Origin: Trichobilharzia szidati
Lineage: Eukaryota; Platyhelminthes; Trematoda; Strigeidida; Schistosomatidae
Direction of reading: 5' to 3'
Assembly: GCA_944472155.2 (NCBI GenBank)
Contig: OX235279.1
Span: 58,625,564-58,689,563 of the forward strand
DNA: 64,000 nucleotides
A model generated the notes under the pieces. It saw only the letters and a program-made list of their open reading frames with translations. It ran no database searches and was not told where the DNA came from. A program made the position numbers and the translations under genes. Positions 49,880 through 61,020 of this stretch are shown here, piece after piece (the stretch's first letter is position 1; each line of letters opens with the position of its first letter).

Positions 49880-52027
49880 AGGAATAGGGTCGCCATAGTG
49901 GATTGAATAAGTTAGTTTTAATATACAAAGTTTGTACTAGGTTGAAACTAGTGAAAAAAATATAGCATAGTTTAAGAATGAAATGAAAGTCATGGTGGGG
50001 AAAGACATATGGGAGGGAAATCTGTTTACACGTGTGTATTTAGGTGGTAGAAATTGAAACAGAATTCATGGAATAAAACACCTTTCTGTAGTCCTGTTTT
50101 ACTCATATTATCTCCCTTATTTTCCCTTCCTTAAAAACCTACAAAAAACAATATTCTCTACCATATATCCTTAAGGCGAACAACCAGTAATGCTAATCAA
50201 GCAAAACTTAAGTAGTTTTATGTAATATTTACAAGTAAATATATAAATAAACAAATAATTGATTAGTTTGACCATAATTGATAATATATCACTTTAATTT
50301 AGTTCTCAATTCCCTTAAGCAAAATCAGTTGCTCATTACATAACTAAATACACATATGCATGATGGTATATCTATTCATTATTAACCAGAAAAACTAAAG
50401 ATAATAAACTACATAACACTTTCTTTAATAATAATGAAAATAATAATGAGAATAATAATAATAATTGCTACTGGTAAAATAGAAAAGGACCAAAATAATT
50501 TTGTCATTATTTAATATTTATAACACATTGGTTGAGAAGAAAGGATAACATCTGGTCATAGAACCCTTCAAAATTAGCGTTAAATAAGTGAAACTTCAAT
50601 AAAAAAGATAATTAGGCTGTTGTAGGCTATTTGATGAACTTCAGTTATTCATTTATTAATCGAATCGGCCTAAGCACATATAAAGGTGTGGTTAGGGGTT
50701 TAACATGTGATGAGTTTTGCATTCATTACACATCTAAGAAAGCAATGATACTTTGTATTTATTTTTACCGTGACATTTCCATTCACCTTTAGTTCTTCGT
50801 TTAAAGTTGGTCTGTGTGACTCTCACTCCATTTAGTATTAAGGACTCGAACACAAGTCAGATAAATAGCTAATGTGTTCGGAACGTGACAGTTCACAGGT
50901 GCTTACTCAAGCTACCATTGGTATTGCAGTGGAAAAGACACAGTCACAACTTTATATACATATATATATATATGTAGTATCCTTTATTTATTCTTTATAA
51001 ACCCTCATTTTTGTTTAGAAAAAATTTGGTAATGTAATATTAGAATATCGGACGAAAATTCAAATATGAGATGCCATTCGACAACTAGTGGAAAGTTATT
51101 TCATTCCTGTACAAGATCTTTTCTCAAAGTATTCTAGGATTATTGTCTGATTTACCTTTTAGTTTTTTACCATCATTTCCTGATGGTCTCTCTTCATTTA
51201 AAGCTTCCAACTTGAGACCGTTCACAGTACTCCTCACCTGAGTTAATTTGTGTGATGTGAATTCAACTAACGTGGTAAATACAGACAAGAAGAATTTCGT
51301 AGACATTCTATCTGAATGGTAGTAAAACTGAGATCCTTTCTTGCTAAATTAGACAAAAAATATTTGGGTGGAATTCTCCTAAAATCCCCTCATATTTCGT
51401 GCTTGGTTAAAATCTTCATTCCATTTTAATTCAGTTCGCGATTTAATTGATGGTAAAGGCCAGGTTTTCATTGAAGTGAAGTTTTGGCTCAGTGTGTTAA
51501 TAAGGCTTAAGTGGAATCTGACAAACTATTTTAGCCTAATTAAAGAGTTAATTCCTCTTCACTTAAAGACACTAACAGAATAAGTTCATTAATTTCCTCC
51601 ATAATAAAACTTTGTGTAAGCCTCTGAATCCACTAAAATCTTGAATTCCATGTCATCAAAAGTGCAGTAATTTACATACGCTTTATTCTGGATGTAAGTA
51701 GGTGTTCCTATTCTAATAACGGATTATTGCTTTTTAAATGGGGATTCAACAATACATTTCAGAAACCAAAACAGGTTTGTTTATTACCATCAAATCAATT
51801 ATACTCATGTTAAAAATAAACTAATAGCACACATTATTTATCGTCTTCTTTGCATTGATGTAAAATACGGTGCCTATTGCCGGTATGATATGAAATATGA
51901 GAGTAATGTACAAAGGCATACACTTCTACCTTTAAATGGAATCCAGGCGTCAGTAATGTCGTACGCCATGGTACTAATCTAATGAAAATATCTATTGAAA
52001 TTAAGAATTTTTTAGAAGACAGCGATT

Positions 52028-52866
52028 ATTATTATTCCCTTGCGTTCCAAGTGGAACATGGGGCTTCAACAACACATCTCCACTCTATTCTGTTTTCTGC
52101 CATCCTCTTAAGCTGGGTCCATGATTGCCCATAATCTCTCGTCTCCTCCTCCTAACACGATCTCCTCCATGTCACCCTTGCACCGATGACGCACTCGTCG
52201 CTTCCCATTGGGACTCCACTCGAGTGATGACCTGGCGTGCAATCTCATTCGGCAGCCTCCTCAATGTGTGGCCGATCCACCTCCACTTTCTCCAACATAT
52301 TTGTGGAGCAGTTAGCTCCTGGTTGGTTTGTTCATCGCGAGAATTTTGTTGCTTATTCTTTTGGCCACTTGATCTTCAGTATGGAGCCAATGAAGGGGTC
52401 TGCTTTTGGTAAAGGTCTGTAATTTGTTGGAAATCCTTTTCGTGACACGTGGTGTAAGTTCCTGACACGTATGGAAGAACTGACTGACTTCACATTTGTG
52501 TTGAAAATCCGAGTCTTGTTCATTACGTCACGGAGTCTAGAAGATTTCCAAACTGGTTTCAGGTTGATGAAGGCGTAACTTGCCTTACCGATTCTAGCTT
52601 TGATATCTTCATCCTTTCCGACTGCCAGTGGGTGAAACGCTGCTTCTTAGATACGTGAGGGAAATAACCTCTGACAAATCTCTCCTGTTCATGTTGATTG
52701 GTGATAGTTATTGTTGCTGTTGTCGGTGGTTGGTTATTTTGATCATCTCCGTCTTCTCTATGTTCGGCTGGAGTCCTATCTTCTCTGTCCACCGTTTCAG
52801 CCATTTTGGTGGCTTTCTGCTGCAAGTCTTCCACTTCGTGTGGAGGAGACAGTGAACATCTCATCT
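52028..52866 (-). mobile_element. 5'-truncated RTE-clade LINE copy
   Basis: On the minus strand the frame 52864-52559 reads EVEDLQQKATKMAETVDRED, then NQPPTTATITITNQHEQERF, then VSKKQRFTHWQSERMKISKL, equivalent to the EDLQ...K.L..Y.G..... region of the copy at 37610. The C-terminal block follows with several frame changes, and the 3' end (about 52028-52065) reads gccccatgttccacttggaa cgcaagg on the minus strand, the clearest version of the terminal block shared with the SINE family. Confidence 0.9.
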
Positions 52867-53094
52867 TTTCAAATGGTGACTGTTGTCGCCAAAAATTATT
52901 CAGAATGGTTTTGATAATAGAGGAATCTAAGCTAGTGTGATACTGTTATATTTTCGTAGTTACTGTCTTCTTAAACGAGTTTGGTTACCACTTTCAGAAT
53001 GGAAACAGGGGCTAATTAGCGGAGGGAACAATTATGTACTTGTAAATAATTAAAAATACCTACTATGTGAAAACTTAATGTCAGTAAAAAGTAT

Positions 53095-54150
53095 GAGCAT
53101 AGTGGGATAGATCAAATAAAATATAATTATATTCAATGGTTTACACACAATGATAAGATTTTGTTTTTTGGTAATATTTCGAGCGAAATTACTGTTCACA
53201 CGTGGTCACACCAAATTTTGGGATCTTTTTGTTTATTAATTCACACATATATGATTTGTACTCATATATATATAGTTCATTTTTTTGTGCATTCATTTTT
53301 GCGTATTCAGACTTATATTCCAGGTTGCTGACACTTGTGCTGACTCACTCTTGTTACATGTATCCGGTGTGATCTTAATGAATTTATATTCTGCTATAAG
53401 TCTCTCTTTCCATTTGTTCTCATTAGTTTTCAGAATACAAACACTGGTTCAATCAATATTGGGGCTTTTGTCCCGTACATGTGAAGCTATAAGCGAATAT
53501 TTTTTCTAAATTGTTGTAAGCTTGTATTCCCGTCGGTTGACATTTAGTTAGGCGTTTATGCTCAGTCACTGTTATTTTGAGTGATCTGGACGTTTGACCC
53601 ATATATTTAATCGGACACTCGGCACAAAATATTTTGTAAATTACATTGTTTTCATCCATCGTTTTTATTGGATCTTTCAGTTGATTTAAGTTATTTTAAT
53701 TAGATTCGTTGGTTTAGACGTGGTGCAAATCCCAATATTTTTGAGGTTTCTTCGAATTGCCTCTGATGTACCATTTTTGTATTGTATGTGATTGTTTATT
53801 TGCCTTCCTCCTTCTTGTCATTCCCTGGCTTCATCCTCTTTTTTCTTTTCTTTCTCTTATGTCTGATAAATTCCTTTGGGTAGTTGTTGTTGAATAGCAT
53901 TTTGAATAGGACATTTACTTCTTTTCTCTGGTCATCTGGTGTTGTTTTAAGTCTACATATTTTGTCTGCAAGACCTTGTCTTAATCCTCGTTTTGCTCTG
54001 AGTGGATGAGATGAGTGATAATCAAGGAATCTTCCAGAATATGCCATTTTCCTATATGGCGTCCTTTTTTATGCTAACATTTGTTACTCTTTGTGTTTTG
54101 CAGTCTAACACCGGTAATTCCCCAATTTCATTCTGTATTTCCACATTGAT
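53095..54150 (-). mobile_element. 5'-truncated Penelope-like element
   Basis: Minus-strand order: an RT palm remnant reading ELPVLDCKTQRVTNVSIKKD (about 54130-54060; the LPVLD block equals IPFLD of other PLEs), a thumb block SGRFLDYHSSHPLRAKRGLR (54040-53975), then NNNYPKEFIRHKRKK, and a GIY-YIG domain (53659-53453). The 3' flank near 53160-53215 has aacagtaatttcgctcgaaa, close to the gagcaataatttgtgctcg block of the repeats at 22778 and 60290, which ties those repeats to this PLE type. At least two stops or shifts disrupt it. Confidence 0.85.
53453..53659 (-). pseudogene. GIY-YIG endonuclease domain of a Penelope-like element
   Basis: The 68-codon frame reads NNVIYKIFCAECPIKYMGQT then SRSLKITVTEHKRLTK. 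The IYK and YMGQT strands of the GIY-YIG fold (usual form YIGQT) and the Cys pair C-x2-C typical of PLE endonucleases are visible, followed by an R..ITVTEH helix. In PLEs this domain cleaves target DNA. The upstream thumb frame (54047-53796) is not continuous with it. Confidence 0.8.
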
Positions 54151-55391
54151 TTTTTATTGAGTCGACATGACTATGACCACTGTGATATTAATCAAGGGAT
54201 TAAGAATGTTGTATACATTCTATCTGAATCCAAAAGTTTATGCTTAGAGTCATCACTTAATGCTAAACATTTCACCATAGTAGCCACAGTTTTCTGCTTA
54301 GCTGTTGGTTTCCCTTAGTGGATATCTGATGAGTAGGAAGAATTCGATTCAGCGAATTATACAAACAGAATTTATTTTGTTTTTATTTCTATTACTGATG
54401 ATGAAGTGGTAGTAATAATCAAATTATTGTTAGACTTCATTATAGCATTACCTGAAAATAAGTTATTTCTGCAAGTTATGCTAGAGTAGTTACCTATTTT
54501 CATTTAATTATTCACTTATCGAGTTATTTCCAATGTTAATTTGTATCATGACAATAATAATTATGAAAACAACAATAATAATAATGACAGTAATAATTGA
54601 ATTAGTTATTACTTTTCCTCACAATCTACACTGACAGCAAAATAATAATAACAACAATAGCAAAGACAACGAGAGAGAGAGAGGTAGCATCTGATTTAAT
54701 TAATTCTCTTCTTTTTTCAGCTGGTCAGTTATTTATTTATACATCATATTAATTAACATAATTAAGTAAGTAGCCATTTATCTTTGTACCTCTCATCAGG
54801 TTTTATTTATTTCACAAATGCATAATGAATAAATATAGATGTGCAAAGATGTATTCTGAATTGAATTCTATGCATTTGAGCAGCTGTGACTGATCTTGAT
54901 TAAGAATTAAAGAGTTTTTTTCGGAAATTCAAACTGTTTTCATGATGCAGCTCAAACAAGTAGTGTGTTTCGAAGTTTACCATATTTTTTACCATTCTGT
55001 TGTGAAAAACAAATAACCAAAAATTCAAACTTATTGACAACAATCAACTGGACAACACAAATAAAAGGGAATAAGATAAATAGTTACTAAAATAACCTTT
55101 GTTTACTATGAAAAAAACTTAATTTCTCTACCTCTTTTACTTCCTTCAGATCATGCAGACATATGAATCACTGGTGAATTTGGGTTCAGACTTACACATT
55201 GTTCAGTATCCTAGTTGACTAGGGATCAGGACACTGATGCTTGTTGCCATACATCCAGGAATAGGCCTATAGTTTGCTATACTCAAGTGTATAAACTGAC
55301 GACAAGTGAATTGCTCAGTGTGATTCCCCTTGTACTGTGTTTGTTCACTATGAAGATTGTTCTCATTTTATCCAGCTAATCTTGCATTATT
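54151..55391. other. AT-rich stretch without recognised genes
   Basis: A GA run lies at 54670-54683 and ATA-type repeats near 54546-54597. The string gattcagcga at about 54349 also occurs at 61031 beside a PLE, which may be a trace of one. Otherwise nothing recognised. Confidence 0.35.
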
Positions 55392-55548
55392 CCATAATGG
55401 TTAAGATTTTATTTTGATAAATCACACAGTGTTGTACAGTTATATTAACTGATGACGTTTCGAGCACAAACTATTGCTCATAATCATATGATATGATTAT
55501 GAGCAATAGTTTGTGTGATTTATCAAAATAAAATCTTAACCATTATGG
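55392..55548. repeat. Inverted terminal fragment with a 47-base palindrome at its centre
   Basis: Outer arms 55392-55428 and 55512-55548 are reverse complements (ccataatggttaagatttta on the left). The centre holds a perfect palindrome: 23-base arms 55467-55489 and 55491-55513 around one base. A CTGATGACGTTTCGAGCAC block lies between (55449-55467). It looks like two copies of the same element end joined head to head, as at 22778-22936. Confidence 0.85.
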
Positions 55549-55589
55549 AGTTATACTCTACCACAATGCCCAAGTTTTATACTTATATC

Positions 55590-56987
55590 AATCTTGCATT
55601 ATATTTAATATAAATATAAATTCAATCGTTAAAAGTATTCCACTTATTTTTGACCTGTAGAACGGTCTTCATAGAAAACAAATAGTCTGTAGGATTTCTG
55701 TCAGTAACTTCCTTAGTATGGGCTATATGAACGCAAGAAGTCTATTTCATGTTACAGGTTTGTTTTGATGCTCATATCTGTGATAATGTTTTGCTTTCAG
55801 ACCACTGATTAGATCTACAAGTAATTTCACTTTGTCTACACACATATGGCACATGACTGTAAAAGGAAAATTATTTGGGAATCTACTTGTCATTTTACTT
55901 CCAATATGCAAGAGTAGCAAGATATTTAAGATGATATCAAGTTAAATGCATACAAACGACTTACTCTAGAGTGACTGACACAAATTTTGAGCAAGTGGTG
56001 ATATTTGGTTTCTCAATTTAAACTTGATAAAATTTTCGTTATGTATGTTATACAACAGAGCCTAAATTTTACTTTTTGTTAAATACTGTCACTGAATCAT
56101 AATGAGTTTTCTCTATATTCGGTTATCATCTCTGTTGACACATATAAACAAAGTGCATCTGTATTCCACAAAATTTAGCTTTTTAATGAGTCGATTTCCT
56201 CAACAAGTGATAGAATGGATGGTATTGTAATAGACTGCAATTTGTTGGAAACCAGTTTTATTCTTCTTTAGTTCACTGGATGTCTTAGGAATTTCGAGAG
56301 GCTTCTCCAAAATTCACCTTTGCCAAAACTGATATTAGCCTTATGTTTGTTAGGGCCCCTCTTGGAAAGCAACAGTAAGCTACTTATCGAAGCATGCGTA
56401 TGCAAAATGAATTGTCTTGATATGATGGGGGTATCTGTTGTTTCTTAACACGTTCACGTAAATTTATATTAGATTTGGAGATCTCTTTGGAAGCGATACG
56501 GATCTGTGAAAACGATGGGCTACTAGCCTAGCAGTCTGTTGAATTTCATCTTTACAAAACTGAACATGTTTGGACGCAGATGTCTGAGAAATTTTTAAAA
56601 ATATGCTATATATGTAGGAAATAGTTGAAGTGGCTCAACTGGTAGATAAGCGGCTGTACAGTTAACTATGTGGATTCACGAATACGGACTCTATAAAAGT
56701 CCCAAAACTTTGGGGTCAGTCGACGAGTCTTCGAATTTATAAGTCAACTAATGGCCTTTGGTGTACTAGAAAGTCGATTCCATTAATATGTAACGGCACA
56801 TCTTCTTAGGTAAAATATGTCGGCATTCCGGTTTTTATGAGATTTGATGACAAATGATAACGCTTTTGTTGTTTTAGCTCCCAGATACTTGCAGCCGTAT
56901 TCGAAAGTTTGCCTTCAGAGTCATTATGAAGAAGGACATTCATTTCGGTTACTAATAAGGTTAACACCAATATTCTCATATGTTACA
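55590..56987. other. Mostly unassigned AT-rich stretch
   Basis: No gene recognised. Contains the doubtful SINE relic at 56618-56740 listed separately. Confidence 0.35.
56618..56740 (+). mobile_element. Possible degenerate hammerhead-type SINE
   Basis: An A-box-like string (agtggctcaactggtagata at 56628-56647) is followed at the correct distance by ggattcacgaata (B-box-like) and then by aaaagtcccaaaactttggg, which resembles the gagtcccaaactaggac stem II segment of the SINE. GAAAC is not preserved. I am unsure of this call. Confidence 0.35.
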
Positions 56988-57000
56988 TAAAATAAATGAC
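56988..57000 (+). repeat. Target-site duplication of Penelope element, left copy
   Basis: taaaataaatgac; the identical 13 bases occur at 58481-58493, directly at the other end of the element. Confidence 0.8.
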
Positions 57001-57151
57001 TTGCAATTAAAAGTGTTCTCTGAGCTGGTTGGTTTAGTCGCGAAGCTTTCGTCGTCCTTCCGGACAACATCTTCAGCGCCACATTTAGCACAGAGTGAAA
57101 TGATTTAAATTTCTTCATGCGTGATGTAATTGCGTCCCCTGGTTACTATCT

Positions 57152-57706
57152 TCACATATGTATTGACCACTTTCTATTGATTTTTATTAATTGGAATATT
57201 TCATCTATATTAACGTGTTTGTTAATCGCATTTTCGCTTGAGTACCAGGCTTCTAGGAATTCTCTGGCACTTTTCGTGTTTCCTCTGTTTAAGATTTTGA
57301 CGTGATCCCAATCAAACTGATGACCATAGTTGTCTGCATGCATTGATACTAACGAATACATATCATGTCTTTTTACGGCTGATTTATGTTCTTGGATTCT
57401 GATTCGCAGGGGACGCCCACTTTGGCCGATGTAATGCTTGTTACAGTTCATACAATTTATTTTGTAGATGGTATTAATTTTATCCCCTTTTCCTGTTGGA
57501 TCTTTTGGTTTGCATAATATCGAATTAAGCGATTTTACCCGTTTGTGTGCTATATTTATATCCAATGGTTTCAGTATTCTGGCTGCTATTTCAGAGATAT
57601 TCCTCATGTATGGTAGAATGAATTTTCTTGTGGTCTTTGATGATGGTTTCTTGTTGGTGTTTTGATTCGACTTTAAACACTTTGATGAAATTTTGTGGAT
57701 AACCAT
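57152..57706 (-). pseudogene. Penelope GIY-YIG endonuclease domain
   Basis: Frame of 184 codons in the frame after the shift near 57680. It contains LKSNQNTNKKPSSKTTRKFI (linker), RILKPLDINIAHKRVKSLNS, then the GIY-YIG domain: NTIYKINCMNCNKHYIGQSG, RPLRIRIQEHKSAVKR, and DNYGHQFDWDHVKIL with AREFLEAWYSSE, which holds the conserved Glu. A Cys-x2-Cys pair sits inside the domain as in PLEs. It ends with the WSIHM stop at 57152. Its last 52 codons are also present in the inverted copy (58141 onwards). Confidence 0.9.
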
Positions 57707-58109
57707 TCTTTTTGAAGACCGTTTGTAGGTACTTTTCTTCCATTCTTTTCAGCTCTGGAGTGCTACAATGTGTCTGAGCTCTTTTAAACAATGTCTGCAC
57801 ACAGTTTCGTTTGTGAGTAACCGGATTGTTGCTAGTATAGTTGAGTATTTGATCTGTGTGCGTTGATTTTCTATAAACTTGTGTCTCTAAATCTCCTGTG
57901 TTGGTTCTCCTGATTAAGACATCTAAAAATGGGATTTTGTTATCTAATTCTTCTTCTCTCGTGAATTTGATGTCTTCAAATATGTTGTTTATTAATTTAT
58001 GAGTATATTCTAAATCACTTCTCTTAATTATTACAAATGTATCATCAACGTAACGTATCCAGATTTTCGGTTTAATTATAGGTAGAGCTATTAATTCTAA
58101 TCTTTGCAT
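57591..58109 (-). pseudogene. Penelope reverse transcriptase, C-terminal half
   Basis: Minus-strand frame of 172 codons, extendable upstream to 58140 through ISGLIAEAVMQRLELIALP, the block equivalent to MGSPLGPLLADCFLASLE. The active site IRYVDDTFVII is intact, followed by KIPFLDVLIRR, VYRKSTHTDQILNY and SNNPVTHKRNCVQTL (thumb). The N-terminal half with the first catalytic Asp is absent: the element starts here. A frameshift near 57670-57690, just after NGYPQNFI, separates it from the endonuclease. Confidence 0.9.
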
Positions 58110-58140
58110 AACGGCTTCAGCTATTAATCCTGATATGGGC

Positions 58141-58480
58141 GATCACGTCAAAATCTTAAACAGAGGAAACACGAAAAGTGCCAGAGAATTCCTAGAAGCC
58201 TGGTACTCAAGCGAAAATGCGATTAACAAACACGTTAATATAGATGAAATATTCCAATTAATAAAAATCAATAGAAAGTGGTCAATACATATGTGAAGAT
58301 AGTAACCAGGGGACGCAATTACATCACGCATGAAGAAATTTAAATCATTTCACTCTGTGCTAAATGTGGCGCTGAAGATGTTGTCCGGAAGGACGACGAA
58401 AGCTTCGCGACTAAACCAACCAGCTCAGAGAACACTTTTAATTGCAAATCATCCACCTGAGCTACAAATCTTCTCTATTA
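58141..58480 (+). pseudogene. Inverted partial copy of the Penelope 3' part
   Basis: Plus strand, reading on from the junction at 58141: DHVKILNRGNTKSAREFLEA then WYSSENAINKHVNIDEIFQL and a stop near 58295, then the 3' untranslated region. The latter carries gcgctgaagatgttgtccgg, aaggacgacgaaagcttcgc (58370-58410), where gttgtcc and ggacgac can pair around ggaa, between a CTGAAGA and a GAAA. Confidence 0.9.
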
Positions 58481-58493
58481 TAAAATAAATGAC
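58481..58493 (+). repeat. Target-site duplication of Penelope element, right copy
   Basis: taaaataaatgac, identical to 56988-57000. Confidence 0.8.
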
Positions 58494-60285
58494 TGTTGAA
58501 TATTTCAATATTTATGATAGAAGTGTTCATAGAATGCTAACTTTTTCATTTCAAAAAAGTCACTGACTAAAGTCTTAAATCTGAATATTAATAATCCATC
58601 AAACTTGGTTTGAAGGAGCAGAAGTACACGCGATTTTGTTGAGTCTAACGGTCCCTATCAATGCAGTAAACTTCTCGACATTTACAGAGGTGGTTTTTTA
58701 TCAGTACAGCCAATGATCTAGTTATAAGGCCTCACTCAGCATTTACCGCCTTGTGAGTGGTATATAAGGTAGCAGTAGTATTGGGCCTTAGCCTTTCCTT
58801 TATACAACCAGTTGTTTCGCTGGTGTCACTACCGCCAAATCCTTCGATCTGATGAGTATTCGCAGGCAGGCATCATAATCACATTTTGTGAGACTGTCTT
58901 TTATTTATCTCGCAACTTCCAACTGAAATATAAATGCAACACACCACTTGCGATAGAAATTCGTCTCTTAATTTCAGTTTTCTTAAGAGGTGGTCGAAAT
59001 TTTGCTTGTTAGATAGTGATGTGCATTTATTAACATCCTCACTACTTTTCAAGACTGTATACCTGGCTGCAGATTAATTTGACATTCTGTCCACTAATTC
59101 TTTTCTCATTAAAGTAGTTTTCCCATCTAGCAAACTATAACTGTGCCTCTGTAGCAACAGAACTTGGAAACTTAAGAGGGTGAGTGCTAAGGTATTCTAG
59201 TTCTAAAGCAGCAGTACCTTTGTTGTATTGTATACCAGAGAAAAAAGAAACATTGGGAAAAGTTAAAATGCGAAGATATGTGTAGGATAAAAATGTTAAT
59301 ATAAAATTCACAGAAGAAAACAACAAGCTTGAAAAAATGTGTTGTCGAAAAAAATAAGGTTACTGTATATGATATGTCGCCTGATAAGTTTAATAATTCA
59401 AAGCAGCCGAGGGACGCACAGCCAGAAGCCAGTTGCTTTTATGCCTGGCTGACCCTCTTTGGTAAGGCATATGGCATAATGGTAAAAACTCCCAATGACC
59501 ACTAAAACAATCATTGATGTCTAAATACATACGAGTAGACTTGAGCTGGATACCATATACCTGTTATATTAAACTATCCTGATCAACAGTAACACTGAAG
59601 GCAGGAGACTGAAAGTTCAGAATTTGAAATGTCCTAGTTATTTATCATACTTAGTACTCAAAGCAAATAGGTAAAATTACTTTTAAGTGGACTGTTATAC
59701 TGAAATGTGAAAGACCCGCATAGGCATTTGAGTAAAATTACTTTAGACAAACAGCAACAGTTGTTAATAAATTCTGAGTTCTAGGAAGAGATCCAAATGA
59801 AACAAACTAATCGTCATAAAAAAATAGCTAGTTTCTGATTTTAAAAAATAAAAATGCATAAATGACAATCTTAGTGATAAACTGGTTAGTCTCGAGTAAA
59901 TATTCGGTTACTGATTTGGAAACATTTGTGTTATTAAAGCATAAAATTAAACTGCTACACAAATTTTCTGCTACTGAAAAATAAACCATTGAGTATGGGA
60001 TATTCTATCATTTAGAAACCTGTGATATGTGAGTCATCTGTAACACTCGCAATTTTATCAGTCATGTGGTGTGTCATATTGGGTTGAAATTTTCGATTGT
60101 ATGGAATCAAAAACCCAACCCACTACTGAATGTGTGTCACAAGTCGCATGCATTTAGGAACATCTTGGAATGCCAAAAGTCGATGGTTAATTCGGGCAAA
60201 TCTGAATAGGTATAAACTATAAACCATGAATATCTGATTACATAAGAATGAACAGTCTGTATAACACTTGTATTAAAATGTACGA
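58494..60285. other. Unassigned; possible promoter-like stretch
   Basis: No gene recognised. A less AT-rich block at about 58600-58870 contains gtggtatataaggtagcagt, a TATA-like string, and could be part of a solo LTR, but I find no matching terminal repeat in the window. The block at 59400-59510 is also less AT-rich and unassigned. Confidence 0.3.
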
Positions 60286-60289
60286 ACGG

Positions 60290-60430
60290 TAAATATAAGT
60301 ATAAAACTTGGGTGCTGTGGTAGAGTATAATTCCTTTATGGATAAGATTTCATTTTGATAAATTACACAGTGTTGCACAGTAATATTAACTGATGACGTT
60401 TCAAGCACAAATTATTGCTCATAATCATGT
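60290..60430 (+). repeat. Single-arm copy of the CTGATGA terminal repeat
   Basis: Reads gtataaaacttgggtgctgt, a ctttatggataagatttcat block, a block with cacagtgttgcacagtaata, then aactgatgacgtttcaagca and caaattattgctcataatca. It matches one arm of 55392-55548 and of 22778-22936, without the inverted partner. Confidence 0.8.
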
Positions 60431-60494
60431 CAAGTCACTCACACAACTTTTTGCTTCATTTATATACATGAGTAAAATTGATTAGACATTTCAA

Positions 60495-60810
60495 TAAAAT
60501 CGTGACCAGTAGGGTGCAGCAGGTCGGGCGTGAGGACAAATACTCGCCGAAGACAATGGCTAGGGGTCGCGCTATGTCGTGAATTGGCAGAAGTTAGAAT
60601 TCATGGACCATTGGATCGGGTCCCAGTGGCTTAATGGTATACGAGCTCGCCTTGTAACCAGAAGGTCCTGGGTTCGAATCCCGGTGGGTGCGTACTGATG
60701 AAGAGTCCAAAACTAAGACGAAACAGCTGTCCAGTACTCCCAGGTTTTCCAATGGTTCTCTAACTGATGTCAGCTCAAATGAAATCCTGTAAAATCGACA
60801 TAAGATGAAG
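60495..60810 (+). mobile_element. Hammerhead-type (Sm-alpha-like) SINE, most complete copy
   Basis: A GC-richer leader (60507-60620), a tRNA-like promoter with A-box (AGTGGCTTAATGGTATA at about 60627-60643) and a perfect B-box (GGGTTCGAATCCCGG, 60670-60684), then a hammerhead-like block (60692-60737) and the body (ctctaactgatgtcagctca). This order, pol III promoter followed by hammerhead, is that of the schistosome Sm-alpha family. The length of about 315 bases also fits. Exact ends are uncertain. Confidence 0.85.
60692..60737 (+). ncRNA. Hammerhead-ribozyme-like block of the SINE
   Basis: Conserved strands are present: CTGATGA (60695-60701) and GAAAC (60720-60724), followed by agct and GTC. 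A short stem III (AC with GT) and a stem II (gtc with gac) can form, and gtac at each end can pair. Two things argue against activity: three extra bases (aga) between CTGATGA and stem II, and a poor stem I next to the cleavage position. The call is a hammerhead-derived sequence, not a proven ribozyme. Confidence 0.6.
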
Positions 60811-61020
60811 TACATTGAGAAATAATATTAATGTTATCAATAAAATACAATACGACGAGAAATAGATGTTTTCTTATGGTAAAAATAAGTAAGTTGTTAG
60901 AATGTTAGAATGTGAATTGAATACATTTTAACATTATTTATTATCCTCTGATTTGACTGGTAATAACATCTCTGGTATTTGCGTTGAGTCATTTCTGTTG
61001 CATGTGTTGGATGTAGACTT

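Larger units (their letters stand above)
47036..52020. other. Long AT-rich stretch without recognised genes
   Basis: The emptiest part of the window. Features are simple repeats: a GCTA tetranucleotide run at 47365-47383, TA runs at 49847-49879 and 50953-50975, and TAA runs around 50431-50465. No coding domain recognised on either strand. Confidence 0.4.
57001..58480 (-). mobile_element. Penelope-like element with foldback ends and 13-base target duplication
   Basis: The element has three parts. 57001-58140 is a minus-strand, 5'-truncated PLE with the RT palm, thumb, GIY-YIG domain and 3' region. 58141-58480 is an inverted second copy of the 3' part: 57001-57307 and 58141-58447 are reverse complements (x pairs with 115448 minus x). 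The inverted copy also keeps 33 bases of 3' end (58448-58480) missing on the left. The whole is bounded by identical 13-base repeats. Mixed direct and inverted partial copies are typical of Penelope insertions. The near identity of the arms indicates one insertion event, not two. Confidence 0.92.

Noticed and set aside
60624..60690. Functional tRNA gene before the hammerhead block
   Set aside because: Same reasoning: promoter boxes are good, but it is the head of an Sm-alpha-like SINE and lacks a full cloverleaf.
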